64,000 nucleotides of DNA from Sandaracinobacteroides sp041675905 (GCA_041675905.1 JBAYSX010000005.1:1-64000); one strand, 5' to 3'; positions 50,372 to 59,441 are shown, counted from the stretch's first letter. A program made the numbers and translations. The notes: a model not told the origin generated them from the letters alone.

Positions 50372-52645
50372 CTATTCCAGCACAATCCCCCGGGAACGGG
50401 CGAACAGTTCCAGTTCGGTGCGGATATTGATGAATGGCGTCGCCAGCCATTTTGTCATCTGCTCACGCACAGGAGCCAGACTGGTGGAGCGGACCATCGC
50501 CTTTACCGGGCCGATCCCTGCAGGGCTGATCGACAGCCTTTCAACCCCCAGCGCCAGCAGTCCCAATGCTTCGAGCGGACGCCCGCCCATCTCCCCGCAC
50601 ACGCTGAGTGGTACAGCGGAGGCCCGACATTCATCGACGATATTCTTCAGAAAGCGTAGCACGCCACGCGAAAGCCAGTCGTAACGGTCCGCCAGTTGCG
50701 GATTGCCACGATCCGCTGCCAGCAGGAATTGCGTCAGATCGTTGGTCCCGACCGACAGAAAATCAAGACGTGGCAGTAATTCGTCCAGCACCAGCGCCAG
50801 CGCCGGCACTTCCAGCATGGCGCCATAGCGCACATGGGAGGCGTGCGGGATGCCGGCTTCCAAAAGCTTCCGGCGGCGATTTTCGACGATGGTGCGGGCC
50901 GCCTCGAATTCCCATGGTTCGGCCACCATCGGGAACATGAGATTAATCGTGCGCCCGGCTCCGGCTTCCAGCAGGGCGCGTACCTGCGAATCGAGCAGGC
51001 CCGGTCGCGCCAGCGCCAGCCGCAAGGCTCGCCAGCCCATCGCGGGATTCTCTTCACGCCCGATCCGGCCCTCGACGTAGGGCACCATTTTATCCCCGCC
51101 GATATCGACCGTACGGAATATCACCGGCCGGTCGCCCGCCGCTTCCAGCACATCCCGGTACAAGCCGATTTGCCGGCCCTTGCGCGGCAGCGTTGCCGAC
51201 ACCAGAAACTGGAATTCGGTGCGAAACAGCCCGATGCCATCGGCGTTCGTCATATCCAGACCGGGCAGGTCCGTGCGCAATCCGGCGTTCATCATCAACT
51301 GAATGCGCGTTCCGTCGCGCGTTTCCGCCGGCAGATCGCGGATCCGCAGGAACTCTGCCTGGCGTTTCGCCCGCAGGGCTGTCTGGGCGTTGAACGTGTC
51401 GATCACCGTCTTCGGCGGGCGTACGAACAATGTGCTGTTGCCGCTATCGAGCAACAGCGGATCGCCTTCCGACACCTGTTTGCGCAAATCGCGGATCCGC
51501 CCCAGCATGGGAACGCCAATGGCACGGGCTATGATGGTGACATGGGCCGTAAGCGACCCTTCCTCCAGCGCCACGCCCTTCAGATACTGCCGGTCATATT
51601 CCAGCAGTTCGGCAGGACCGAGATTGCGCGCGATCAATATTGAATCCTCGCGCAGGCCCCGTTGCGCCGCCGTCAGATACTGGCCGGATACGATCCGCAA
51701 CAGGCGGTTCGACATATCCTCGAGGTCATGCAACCGTTCGCGCAAATAGGGGTCGGCGGCGGATGCAAAACGGATACGTTGCGCCTGGGATACCGCCTCG
51801 ATCGCAGCTTCCGCCGTCAGGCCGCTGTCAATGCCAGCGGTAATCCGCCGTGCCCAGCCGTCGTCGAACGCGAACATTTTGTAGGTTTCGAGAACATCGT
51901 CATGGTCGCCGGCGCCGGCGAACTCGGCACGGGAAACCATCGCGTCGATTTCCTCGCGCATGCGCTGGAACGCATCCGCAAGCCGGCGATGCTCGGCCTC
52001 CACATCGTCAGCGACCGTCGATGTGATGACAACGCGCGGCTGGTGAAATACAGCCAGGCCGCGCGCCATGCCGTCCACCAGTTTCAGCCCGGGGATGCGC
52101 TGCGGTCCCGGGTCCCGTGGCGGCTGGCCAATTCCCGATGCAGACTGTTCATTGATCAATCCGGCAGCGGCAATAAGCTCCGCAAGCACCATGGCGACCG
52201 TCTGCAGCGCCTCGATCTCGACATCTTCATATTCGCGCGGCCTGCTGTGCTGCACCGCCAGCACACCAACCGTTACTTCCCGCCGGACAATGGGCACGCC
52301 CGCGAAACTGTGGAAATGTTCTTCACCGGTTTCGGGGCGATACGCAAAAGCCGGATGGGAAGACGCTTCCGCCAGATTCAGCGTCTGGCCGGTTGCCATA
52401 ATGGTGCCGACGAGCCCCTGGCCCAGCGCCAGCCGCGTCATATGGACCGCTGCCTGCTTCAACCCTTGCGTCGCATACAGTTCCAGCATGCCATCGCGCA
52501 CGAGATAGATGGAGGCGACCTCGGAATCGAGCGCCGACGCAATCAACCCTGTAACCTGATCGAGCTTTTCCTGGGTTGGCGTCCGCGCCGCCATCACATC
52601 ATGGAGCCGCCTGAGCAACTCTCGGGCGCCGCTGACAGCGCTCAC
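50372..52645 (-). CDS. ptsP: Nitrogen-type phosphoenolpyruvate--protein phosphotransferase (EI-Ntr)
   Basis: 757 residues from GTG 52645, overlapping the preceding stop (GTGA). An N-terminal GAF domain (about 20-165, VASIYLVRDGMLELYATQGL, HFHSFAGVPIVRREVTVGVLAVQH), the PEP-utilising N domain, the phospho-His loop LTAHVTIIARAIGVPML, the C-terminal TIM barrel (ADGIGLFRTEFQFL, LSVGTNDLTQFLLA) and the catalytic Cys in VCGEMGG. It phosphorylates NPr to start the PTS-Ntr cascade that senses nitrogen and controls K+ and metabolism. Linked to lysC as in many alphaproteobacteria. The longer upstream frame is an antisense-like reading of the adjacent gene. Confidence 0.95.
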   Translation of the reverse strand: MSAVSGARELLRRLHDVMAARTPTQEKLDQVTGLIASALDSEVASIYLVRDGMLELYATQGLKQAAVHMTRLALGQGLVGTIMATGQTLNLAEASSHPAFAYRPETGEEHFHSFAGVPIVRREVTVGVLAVQHSRPREYEDVEIEALQTVAMVLAELIAAAGLINEQSASGIGQPPRDPGPQRIPGLKLVDGMARGLAVFHQPRVVITSTVADDVEAEHRRLADAFQRMREEIDAMVSRAEFAGAGDHDDVLETYKMFAFDDGWARRITAGIDSGLTAEAAIEAVSQAQRIRFASAADPYLRERLHDLEDMSNRLLRIVSGQYLTAAQRGLREDSILIARNLGPAELLEYDRQYLKGVALEEGSLTAHVTIIARAIGVPMLGRIRDLRKQVSEGDPLLLDSGNSTLFVRPPKTVIDTFNAQTALRAKRQAEFLRIRDLPAETRDGTRIQLMMNAGLRTDLPGLDMTNADGIGLFRTEFQFLVSATLPRKGRQIGLYRDVLEAAGDRPVIFRTVDIGGDKMVPYVEGRIGREENPAMGWRALRLALARPGLLDSQVRALLEAGAGRTINLMFPMVAEPWEFEAARTIVENRRRKLLEAGIPHASHVRYGAMLEVPALALVLDELLPRLDFLSVGTNDLTQFLLAADRGNPQLADRYDWLSRGVLRFLKNIVDECRASAVPLSVCGEMGGRPLEALGLLALGVERLSISPAGIGPVKAMVRSTSLAPVREQMTKWLATPFINIRTELELFARSRGIVLE

Positions 52646-53679
52646 AAGCCGGCAGGCTCCAGGGCCAGGCGACGGCCCAGGGCCGTTTCGGCCTCCGTTA
52701 CCAGCCGGCCAATAATATCCGCCACCGGCTCTTCGGCTGTCACCATACCGACAGACTGGCCGGCCATGACGGACCCGGTTTCGACGTCTCCGTCGATCAC
52801 CGCGCGGCGCAGGGCGCCCGCCCAATAATGTTCGATTTCCAGCTGCGCTTCGGCCAGCGGCAGTTCACCGGCAGCAAGGCGCGCCGAAACTTCCCGCTGC
52901 TTGTTCATAAAGGCTTCGGTGCCGGCGTTCTTCAACGCCCGTACCGGAATAACCGGCAGGCGCGGATCAAATTGCACCGACGTGACAGCGTCCCGGGCCG
53001 AGGCGCGCAGAAAGGCGCGCTTGAAATTCGGGTGGGCGATGGATTCGGTTGCGGTTACCAGCCTCGTGCCGATCTGCACGCCGGATGCGCCCATGTCGAC
53101 AAGCGCCGCCATGGTTTCACCCCGCGCAATGCCGCCCGCCGCGAAAATTACGGCTTCGGGAAGCTGCGGCAAAATTTCCTGCGCCAGTACCGACAGGCTG
53201 ACCGGTCCGACATGGCCGCCGGCTTCCGATCCTTCGATGACGAGCGCGTCGACACCCGAACGCAGCAATTTTCTGGCGAAGGCAAGGCTGGGCGGAAAGG
53301 CAATGACCCGCGCAAATTCCCGGATGGCGGCAATCGCCGGCGCTGGCGGCAAGCCACCCGCCAGTACGACATGGCCCACCCCGCCTTCACGGCATACCGC
53401 AATCAAGTCCATCAGTTGCGGGTGCATGGTGATCAGATTGACGCCGAAGGGCTTATGGGTGCGTTCGCGTGTTGCGGCAATTTCGGCGGCGAGCAAATCC
53501 GGGGTCATCGCACCGCAGGCCAGCACACCAAAACCGCCGGCCTCCGATATGGCCGCCACCAGATGCCGCTCGGAAACCCAGGTCATCGCACCGCCCAATA
53601 CCGCATGGCGGGTGCCCAGAAATGCGCGTCCGCGCGCCGTCAACCGGTCGAGCAGGGGAGTCTCCGGCGGCGCGCTCAT
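52642..53679 (-). CDS. Nitronate monooxygenase family (2-nitropropane dioxygenase-like) flavoprotein
   Basis: 345 residues. TIM-barrel FMN protein: LGGAMTWVSERHLVAAISEAGGFGVLACG, GVNLITMHPQL, VIEGSEAGGHVGPVSL (phosphate/FMN loop and active-site His), VIFAAGGIARGETMAAL, GASGVQIGTRLVTATES. It oxidises nitronates to carbonyl compounds and nitrite, or in other members reduces enoyl-ACP (FabK-like). It sits between lysC and ptsP with overlapping starts and stops on both sides, so it is part of that operon. Confidence 0.88.
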   Translation of the reverse strand: MSAPPETPLLDRLTARGRAFLGTRHAVLGGAMTWVSERHLVAAISEAGGFGVLACGAMTPDLLAAEIAATRERTHKPFGVNLITMHPQLMDLIAVCREGGVGHVVLAGGLPPAPAIAAIREFARVIAFPPSLAFARKLLRSGVDALVIEGSEAGGHVGPVSLSVLAQEILPQLPEAVIFAAGGIARGETMAALVDMGASGVQIGTRLVTATESIAHPNFKRAFLRASARDAVTSVQFDPRLPVIPVRALKNAGTEAFMNKQREVSARLAAGELPLAEAQLEIEHYWAGALRRAVIDGDVETGSVMAGQSVGMVTAEEPVADIIGRLVTEAETALGRRLALEPAGL

Positions 53680-54902
53680 GCGGCCTCTGCGTCGAGCCCG
53701 AAGGCTGTGTGCAACACGCGCACCGCAAGTTCCAGATATTCCTCGGAAATCAGGACGGAAACCTTGATTTCCGAGGTGGTGATAGCGAGGATATTGATGC
53801 TGCGCTCGGCGAGCGTGCGGAACATGGTCACGGCAACGCCTGCATGGCTGCGCATACCCACGCCGACCACCGAGATCTTCACCACCTGATCGTTGGTGTC
53901 GATCCGCGCATAACCGATTTCCGACGCATGCGATTCAAGCACCGACCTCGCCCGCGCCAGTTCCGTACGCGGCACGGTGAAGGTGACGTCCGTCGTCCGT
54001 CCGTCGCTGGCGATATTCTGCACGATCATATCGACATTGATATTGGCGTCGGCCAGCGGGCCGAAAATGCCAGCCACAACGCCAGGCCGGTCAGGCACGC
54101 TGACAATGGTGACCTTGGCTTCGTTGCGGTCATAGGCAACGCCGGCAATCAGTTCCTGTTCCACAATCTGATCCTCATCCACAACCAGCGTTCCGGGCTT
54201 GTCCACCAGGCTGGACAACACCTGCACCGGCACTTTTTCCTTCATCGCCAGTTCGACCGAGCGGCTTTGCAGCACTTTGGCACCGACGCTGGCCAGTTCC
54301 AGCATTTCCTCGTAGGTGATGCGCGACAGTTTACGCGCCCGCGACACGATACGCGGATCGGTGGTATAAACACCATCGACATCCGTATAGATATCGCAAC
54401 GGTCGGCCTTCAGCGCCGCCGCCATCGCCACCGCCGATGTATCCGAACCACCCCGGCCAAGCGTCGTGACCCGGCCATCCGTGCCGACGCCCTGAAAACC
54501 GGGGATAACGGCGACTTCACCTGCCGCCAGGGCTGCGCTGACCGCTTCCGCGTCCACCGTCTCGATCCGCGCCTTGGAATGGCCGGCGGAGGTGCGAATC
54601 GGCAATTGCCAGCCGAGCCAGGAGCGCGCCGGCAGGCCCAGCGCCTGCAGGCTGATGGCGAGAAGCCCGCTGCTTACCTGTTCCCCGGTCGCCACGATTG
54701 AGTCATATTCGGCGAGATCAGCCATCGGTGCGGCTTCCCGGCATAATCCGACCAGCCGGTCCGTCTCGCCGGCCATGGCCGACACCACCACGGCTACGCG
54801 GTTGCCCGCATCCACTTCCCGTTTCACCCGTGCCGCCACATTGCGAATACGGTCCAGCCCCGCCATCGAGGTGCCGCCAAATTTCATTACAATCGTTGCC
54901 AT
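53676..54902 (-). CDS. lysC: Aspartate kinase
   Basis: 408 residues. Catalytic domain starts ATIVMKFGGTSMAGLDRI and includes VVVSAMAGETDRL, VTTLGRGGSDTSAVA and DGVYTTDPRIV; two C-terminal ACT domains follow (AKVTIVSVPDRPGVVAGIF and VVKISVVGVGMRSHAGVAVTMF). It phosphorylates aspartate at the head of the lysine, methionine and threonine pathways and is feedback-controlled through the ACT domains. Divergent from the leuA leader. Confidence 0.97.
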   Translation of the reverse strand: MATIVMKFGGTSMAGLDRIRNVAARVKREVDAGNRVAVVVSAMAGETDRLVGLCREAAPMADLAEYDSIVATGEQVSSGLLAISLQALGLPARSWLGWQLPIRTSAGHSKARIETVDAEAVSAALAAGEVAVIPGFQGVGTDGRVTTLGRGGSDTSAVAMAAALKADRCDIYTDVDGVYTTDPRIVSRARKLSRITYEEMLELASVGAKVLQSRSVELAMKEKVPVQVLSSLVDKPGTLVVDEDQIVEQELIAGVAYDRNEAKVTIVSVPDRPGVVAGIFGPLADANINVDMIVQNIASDGRTTDVTFTVPRTELARARSVLESHASEIGYARIDTNDQVVKISVVGVGMRSHAGVAVTMFRTLAERSINILAITTSEIKVSVLISEEYLELAVRVLHTAFGLDAEAA

Positions 54903-55014
54903 GGTCCGCCGCAGGTCGTTTGTGTCAGGATTTTACCATATGTTGCCAGCCCCCTTACGGATCGGAAGCCCGATTGACAATCGACATGGCCGGGTCTTTT
55001 TTTGAGCGCCGCCT

Positions 55015-55044
55015 TTGACAAGGGCAACAGGCCAATGATATGTT
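55015..55044 (+). promoter_or_regulatory. leuA promoter
   Basis: Perfect -35 TTGACA (55015-55020), then TATGTT (55039-55044, 18-base spacer) or GATATG (55037-55042, 16-base spacer) as -10. Transcription should start at about 55049-55052, at the ATG of the leader peptide. A second TTGACA at 55194 with TATCCT 15 bases later is a weaker candidate nearer the gene. Confidence 0.7.
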
Positions 55045-55051
55045 CCTCATT

Positions 55052-55105
55052 ATGATCGACGCATCGCGCCTGCACCTTCTGCGACTTACACGCCCCTGGG
55101 CGTGA
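55052..55105 (+). CDS. leuL: leuA leader peptide (LeuL), leucine-rich
   Basis: Seventeen-codon frame MIDASRLHLLRLTRPWA with four Leu codons within six positions (CTG, CTT, CTG, CTT). There is no Shine-Dalgarno, and the predicted transcription start falls at or within about three bases of the ATG, so the leader mRNA should be leaderless, as reported for trpL of rhizobia. CCCCTGG near its end (55093-55099) can pair with CCAGGGG (55156-55162, followed by TTT) in competition with the local CACGCC/GGCGTG hairpin over the stop codon. This fits ribosome-mediated attenuation by leucine. Too short for ordinary gene callers. Confidence 0.7.
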   Translation: MIDASRLHLLRLTRPWA

Positions 55106-55245
55106 CCGGAAGACGTGCGGCTGCCAGTTATGCAGTCCTGATTTCAAGGCACAGTCCAGGGGTTTCTGCACACCGCCATCCTTGCATGGCGCATTGACAC
55201 CATGGCGGCCATGATATCCTGCCGCCGGACGAAAACGAGGCATCC
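55089..55245 (+). promoter_or_regulatory. leuA attenuator leader RNA
   Basis: Three mutually exclusive-looking pairings are seen: CACGCC/GGCGTG around the leader stop (about 55089-55104), CCCCTGG/CCAGGGG (55093-55099/55156-55162), and CCGCCAT/ATGGCGG nearer leuA (about 55173-55213). The only T tract is the short TTT after CCAGGGG, so which hairpin terminates, or whether the last one hides the GAGG ribosome site, is not settled. Confidence 0.45.
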
Positions 55246-56778
55246 ATGAGCGACCGCATCCTGATTTTCGACACCACCTTGCGCGACGGAGAGCAATCCC
55301 CGGGCTGCTCGATGAATCTCGAGGAGAAATTGCGGGTGGCGGCGCAGCTGGAAGCGCTGGGCGTCGATATCATCGAAGCCGGTTTTGCCATTGCATCCGA
55401 TGGGGATTTCGAAGCGGTGGAAGCCGTCGCCAAACAGGCCGAAAAAGCTGTTATCACCAGCCTGGCGCGCGCCGCGCGCGCCGATATCGAACGGGCTGCG
55501 GCGGCGTTGAAACCCGCCAGAAATCCGCGCATCCATACCTTTATCGCCACATCACCCCTGCATATGCGGGTGAAGCTGAACAAATCTCCCGAAGAAGTGC
55601 TGGAATCCATCCGCGATAGCGTGACGCTGGCGGTCAATCTGGTCGGCGATGTCGAGTGGTCGGCGGAAGACGCAACCCGCACGGACCCGGATTTCCTGGC
55701 CCGGGCGGTCGAAACCGCTATCCGCGCCGGTGCGCGCACCATCAACCTGCCCGATACCGTGGGGTATGCGACGCCCGAAACCTACGGGGCGATGTTCCGC
55801 GATATCATTGGCCGGGTGCCCGACGCCGACAAGGCGGTATTTTCCACCCATTGTCATAATGATCTGGGCCTGGCCGTCGCCAATACGCTGGCGGCAGTCA
55901 TGTCGGGTGCGCGTCAGGTGGAGGCGACCGTCAACGGTATTGGCGAACGCGCCGGCAATGCCGCGGTTGAGGAAATCGCCATGGCCGTAAAAGTGCGCAA
56001 CGATGTCCTGCCCTACCGTACCGGCATCGTGTCGACCGAGATCACCCGCTCCAGCCGGCTGGTTTCCGCTATCACCGGCATGCATGTACAGCCCAACAAG
56101 GCCATCGTTGGCGCCAACGCCTTCGCCCACGAAAGCGGGATTCACCAGGACGGGATGCTGAAAGACAGCTCCACCTACGAAATCATGACGCCGGAATCGG
56201 TCGGACAATCGCACAGCGCGCTGGTTTTGGGCAAGCACAGCGGGCGCGCAGCCTTCAAGGACAAGCTGGCGCAATTGGGTTACACCTTGTCCGACAATGA
56301 ATTCCAGGATGCGTTTGTGCGCTTCAAGGAACTGGCCGACGCCAAGAAGCAGGTCTTCGACGAGGATGTTGTTGCGCTGGTCGATGATGAGGTGCTGCGC
56401 GGTCATGACCGGATCAGGGTAGTCGAAGTGGAAGTCTATTGCGGTTCCAACGGACCGCAGCGGGCCATCCTGACCCTGTCGGTCGATGGCACGGAAATGA
56501 CCGCGACGAGTCGCGGCAATGGCCCCGTCGATGCATTATTCTCGGCGATCCGCAAGCTGGTTCCCCACGAGGATGCAAGCCTGGCGCTGTATCAGGTGTC
56601 GGCGGTGACCGCCGGAACCGATGCACAGGCGGACGTGTCGGTGGTTCTGTCGGAAAATGGCCGCTCCGCGCGGGGCACGGGCGCGCATAATGATACGCTG
56701 GTGGCGTCCGCCCGCGCTTATGTGAATGCGCTGAACAAGTTAATGGTCAAGCGTAACCGTTCGGCGCTCGCGGCATAA
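55246..56778 (+). CDS. leuA: 2-isopropylmalate synthase
   Basis: 510 residues. HMGL-like TIM barrel with the metal/catalytic motif FDTTLRDGEQSPGCSMNLEEKL, TINLPDTVGYATPE, FSTHCHNDLGLAVAN (HxH metal ligands), then the linker and a C-terminal LeuA regulatory domain (VEVEVYCGSNGPQRAILTLSV to the end) that binds leucine. It condenses acetyl-CoA with 2-oxoisovalerate, the first committed step to leucine. GAGG lies upstream of ATG 55246. Control is likely both by feedback and by the leader peptide attenuator. Confidence 0.95.
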   Translation: MSDRILIFDTTLRDGEQSPGCSMNLEEKLRVAAQLEALGVDIIEAGFAIASDGDFEAVEAVAKQAEKAVITSLARAARADIERAAAALKPARNPRIHTFIATSPLHMRVKLNKSPEEVLESIRDSVTLAVNLVGDVEWSAEDATRTDPDFLARAVETAIRAGARTINLPDTVGYATPETYGAMFRDIIGRVPDADKAVFSTHCHNDLGLAVANTLAAVMSGARQVEATVNGIGERAGNAAVEEIAMAVKVRNDVLPYRTGIVSTEITRSSRLVSAITGMHVQPNKAIVGANAFAHESGIHQDGMLKDSSTYEIMTPESVGQSHSALVLGKHSGRAAFKDKLAQLGYTLSDNEFQDAFVRFKELADAKKQVFDEDVVALVDDEVLRGHDRIRVVEVEVYCGSNGPQRAILTLSVDGTEMTATSRGNGPVDALFSAIRKLVPHEDASLALYQVSAVTAGTDAQADVSVVLSENGRSARGTGAHNDTLVASARAYVNALNKLMVKRNRSALAA

Positions 56779-56784
56779 TATAAA

Positions 56785-56813
56785 GGGGAAGTGCGCCCGA
56801 ACCGCACTTCCCC
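56785..56813. terminator. Bidirectional terminator between leuA and infC
   Basis: Perfect eleven-base arms GGGGAAGTGCG (56785-56795) and CGCACTTCCCC (56803-56813) around CCCGAAC, in the convergent gap. Confidence 0.75.
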
Positions 56814-56821
56814 GCTTATGG

Positions 56822-57370
56822 TCAGGCTGGTTTGGGGGCCATGATCATCAGCATCTGCCGGCCTTCCATGCGCGGCAATTGCTCTACCTTCGCGTAATCG
56901 GCGGAATCATCCCGCACACGTTCCAGCAATTTCAGACCAATCTGGCCATGAGCCAGTTCACGGCCACGAAAACGCAAGGTCAGTTTTACCTTATCGCCTT
57001 CCTCGATGAATTTCTTCACCGATTTCATCTTCGTCTCATAATCATGATCGTCGATGTTCGGGCGCATTTTGATCTCCTTGATCTCCTGCACCTTCTGGGT
57101 CTTGCGCTGGGCTGCGGCTTTTTTCTGCGTTTCATATTTGAAACGGCCGACATCCAGATATTTGCACACCGGCGGATCAGCGTTGGGAGAAACCTCGACC
57201 AGATCGAGCCCGATCTCCTGGGCCTGCGCGACAGCCTCGCGCGTGTACATCACACCGATATTCTCGCCATTTTCATCGATCACGCGCACTTTTGGCACGT
57301 TAATCCATTCATTATAGCGTGGACCGGTCATCGGCGGTGGTCCCATGGGGCGTCTCATCGGCGGTCGTAT
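56822..57370 (-). CDS. infC: Translation initiation factor IF-3, probable AUA start
   Basis: 182 residues from ATA 57370, or 178 from the first ATG at 57358. N domain VRVIDENGENIGVMYTREAVAQAQEIGLDLVEV, the basic linker RFKYETQKKAAAQRKTQKV and the C domain (KEIKMRPNIDDHDYETKMKSVKKF, VKLTLRFRGRELAHGQIGLKLL). It separates subunits and proofreads initiation. AGGAG (57383-57379) lies eight bases before the ATA but 20 before the ATG. infC is known for rare start codons (AUU in E. coli) used for autoregulation, so AUA is favoured. Confidence 0.93.
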   Translation of the reverse strand: MRPPMRRPMGPPPMTGPRYNEWINVPKVRVIDENGENIGVMYTREAVAQAQEIGLDLVEVSPNADPPVCKYLDVGRFKYETQKKAAAQRKTQKVQEIKEIKMRPNIDDHDYETKMKSVKKFIEEGDKVKLTLRFRGRELAHGQIGLKLLERVRDDSADYAKVEQLPRMEGRQMLMIMAPKPA

Positions 57371-57496
57371 GGTCGTCTCTCCTGATTGTTGCGTAAAACG
57401 TATCGGTTAGGGAGCGAAGGATAGCAAATTTAGCGCTCTCCCTCAATCATCCCCTTAAATAAGACAGTTTATGCCCGCCGCAAAGGGACAAATGCC

Positions 57497-58753
57497 TTAC
57501 TGGTTCATGCTGGCATAGAAATCTTCGTTGGATTTGGAATCCTTCATTTTGTCGAGCAGGAATTCCATCGCATCCACGGTACCCATCTGCATGAGGATCC
57601 GGCGCAGCACCCACATCTTCGACAGGATGGCCTTGTCCACCAGCAGCTCTTCCTTGCGCGTGCCGGACTTGCCGACATCGATAGCGGGGAAGATGCGCTT
57701 GTCGGCGACCTTGCGATCGAGAACGATTTCGCTGTTACCCGTACCCTTGAACTCTTCAAAGATCAGTTCATCCATCCGGCTGCCGGTATCGATCAGCGCC
57801 GTCGCAATGATCGACAACGAGCCGCCTTCCTCAATGTTGCGGGCTGCCCCAAAGAAACGCTTGGGGCGCTGCAGCGCGTTGGCGTCCACCCCGCCCGACA
57901 ACACCTTGCCCGAAGACGGAACGACCGAGTTATAGGCGCGCGCCAGCCGGGTAATCGAATCCAGCAGAATCACGACATCGTGCTTGTGCTCGACGAGACG
58001 CTTGGCCTTTTCGATCACCATTTCAGCTACCTGCACATGACGGGCCGCAGGCTCGTCGAAGGTGGAGGAAATCACCTCTCCCTGCACCGAGCGCTGCATG
58101 TCGGTCACTTCCTCGGGCCGCTCATCGATGAGCAAAACGATCAGATAGACTTCCGGATTATTGGCCGAGATCGCTTTCGCAATATTCTGCAGCAATACGG
58201 TTTTACCGACGCGCGGCGGCGCAACGATCAGCGCCCGCTGCCCCTTGCCTTGCGGTGCAATAATATCGATGACCCGGGCCGACTTGTCCTTGACCGTCGG
58301 ATCATAGCTGTCGAGACGCAGCTTTTCATCCGGGTACAGCGGCGTCAGATTGTCAAAGTTGACGCGATGACGCAGCACCTCCGGCTCGTCGAAGTTGACC
58401 CGGCTCAATTTCACCAGACTGAAATAACGCTCACCATCCTTCGGCGCGCGAATTTCACCTTCTATGGTGTCGCCGGTGCGAATACCGAAACGCCGCACCA
58501 TCGAGGGCGGCACATAAATGTCATCCGGACCGGCCAGATAACTGGCATCCGCAGACCGTAAAAAACCAAACCCGTCCGACAATACTTCAATGGTGCCGGA
58601 TCCGATAATCTCCTCATCACTGTCGGCCAACGCCTTCAGGATGCCAAACAGCAAATCCTGTTTGCGCAAGGTCGATGCCTGTTCCACCCCGAGTTCTTCG
58701 GCCATAGCCACAAGTTCAGCGGGGGTTTTCTTTTTCAGATCAAGAAGATGCAT
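57497..58753 (-). CDS. rho: Transcription termination factor Rho
   Basis: 418 residues from ATG 58753. N-terminal Rho_N helices (MHLLDLKKKTPAELVAMAEELG), the cold-shock RNA-binding domain (GTIEVLSDGFGFLRS), and the RecA-like ATPase with Walker A VAPPRVGKTVLLQNIA, LIVLLIDERPEEVTDM and DSITRLARAYN. The hexameric helicase ends many transcripts; given how few long T-tract terminators are seen in this window, it probably matters for several operons here. A 217-base leader precedes it, likely used for autoregulation. The longer frame upstream lacks family similarity. Confidence 0.97.
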   Translation of the reverse strand: MHLLDLKKKTPAELVAMAEELGVEQASTLRKQDLLFGILKALADSDEEIIGSGTIEVLSDGFGFLRSADASYLAGPDDIYVPPSMVRRFGIRTGDTIEGEIRAPKDGERYFSLVKLSRVNFDEPEVLRHRVNFDNLTPLYPDEKLRLDSYDPTVKDKSARVIDIIAPQGKGQRALIVAPPRVGKTVLLQNIAKAISANNPEVYLIVLLIDERPEEVTDMQRSVQGEVISSTFDEPAARHVQVAEMVIEKAKRLVEHKHDVVILLDSITRLARAYNSVVPSSGKVLSGGVDANALQRPKRFFGAARNIEEGGSLSIIATALIDTGSRMDELIFEEFKGTGNSEIVLDRKVADKRIFPAIDVGKSGTRKEELLVDKAILSKMWVLRRILMQMGTVDAMEFLLDKMKDSKSNEDFYASMNQ

Positions 58754-58921
58754 AGGATACTCTGGGAAATCGGGAAGAGACAGGGCCGGAACTGTATTCG
58801 TCGGCGTACAGCCCGAGACAATCAGGACACTGCCAGGACGGGGTGTCGTTTCCACGCCGCCTAATTGTGACCGCCGTGGATGTCAACCCGCGGAGAGTAT
58901 TCGGGGGAGAAGAAAAGTACA

Positions 58922-58961
58922 CCTCTGGCGGGCAGGGGATAAGCCCCCTGCCCGCCAGAGG
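58922..58961. terminator. Very long perfect hairpin after hemJ
   Basis: A 17-base-pair perfect stem: the left arm at 58922-58938 begins CCTCTGGCGGGC and the right arm is 58945-58961, around ATAAGC. It ends ten bases before the hemJ stop and probably terminates the hemE-hemJ transcript ahead of rho. The rest of the 58754-58970 gap is the rho leader with no other definite element. Confidence 0.75.
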
Positions 58962-58970
58962 CATCTTTCC

Positions 58971-59423
58971 CTAGAATGGTTTCAGGATCGCCAGAAATAC
59001 GAACAAAATGGTAAACAGCGCCGGCACCTCATTCCACAGCCGCAATTTGCGCGACGACATGGGGCGTCCGCCGCGCGCCATCCGCCGCGAAATCGATGAC
59101 ATCCAGCCCTGATAGCCAGTGAGGAGCACGGCGAGCGTGATTTTGGCATGAATCCAGCCGTTTCCCGCCAGTCCGTAGCTGAACGCTACGCCCAGACCCA
59201 ACAGCCAGACCACCGCCATCGACGGGGTGAGGATGATGCGGCGCAAGCGTGCGATCCTCGTGATCCATTGCCGGTCTTCGGCAGTCCCTACATTGGTTTC
59301 CGCCTGAAAAACCAGATAGCGCGGAAGGATAAACAGGCCCGCAATCCAGAAGAAGGTCGCCACGACATGCAATGCCTTGACGATATTATAATCTGCACCA
59401 AGCCAGTTTACTGCAAAGTTCAT
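58971..59423 (-). CDS. hemJ: Protoporphyrinogen IX oxidase HemJ
   Basis: 150 residues, four transmembrane helices (NIVKALHVVATFFWIAGLFIL, IILTPSMAVVWLLGLGVAF, WIHAKITLAVLLTGYQGW, VPALFTILFVFLAIL). The conserved His in ALHV and the Lys in AKIT match HemJ. It oxidises protoporphyrinogen IX to protoporphyrin IX, with electrons to quinone, in the inner membrane. Immediately downstream of hemE with an 18-base gap, so the pair supplies two late heme steps. Confidence 0.92.
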   Translation of the reverse strand: MNFAVNWLGADYNIVKALHVVATFFWIAGLFILPRYLVFQAETNVGTAEDRQWITRIARLRRIILTPSMAVVWLLGLGVAFSYGLAGNGWIHAKITLAVLLTGYQGWMSSISRRMARGGRPMSSRKLRLWNEVPALFTILFVFLAILKPF

Positions 59424-59441
59424 CGCGATATCCTGTACAAA

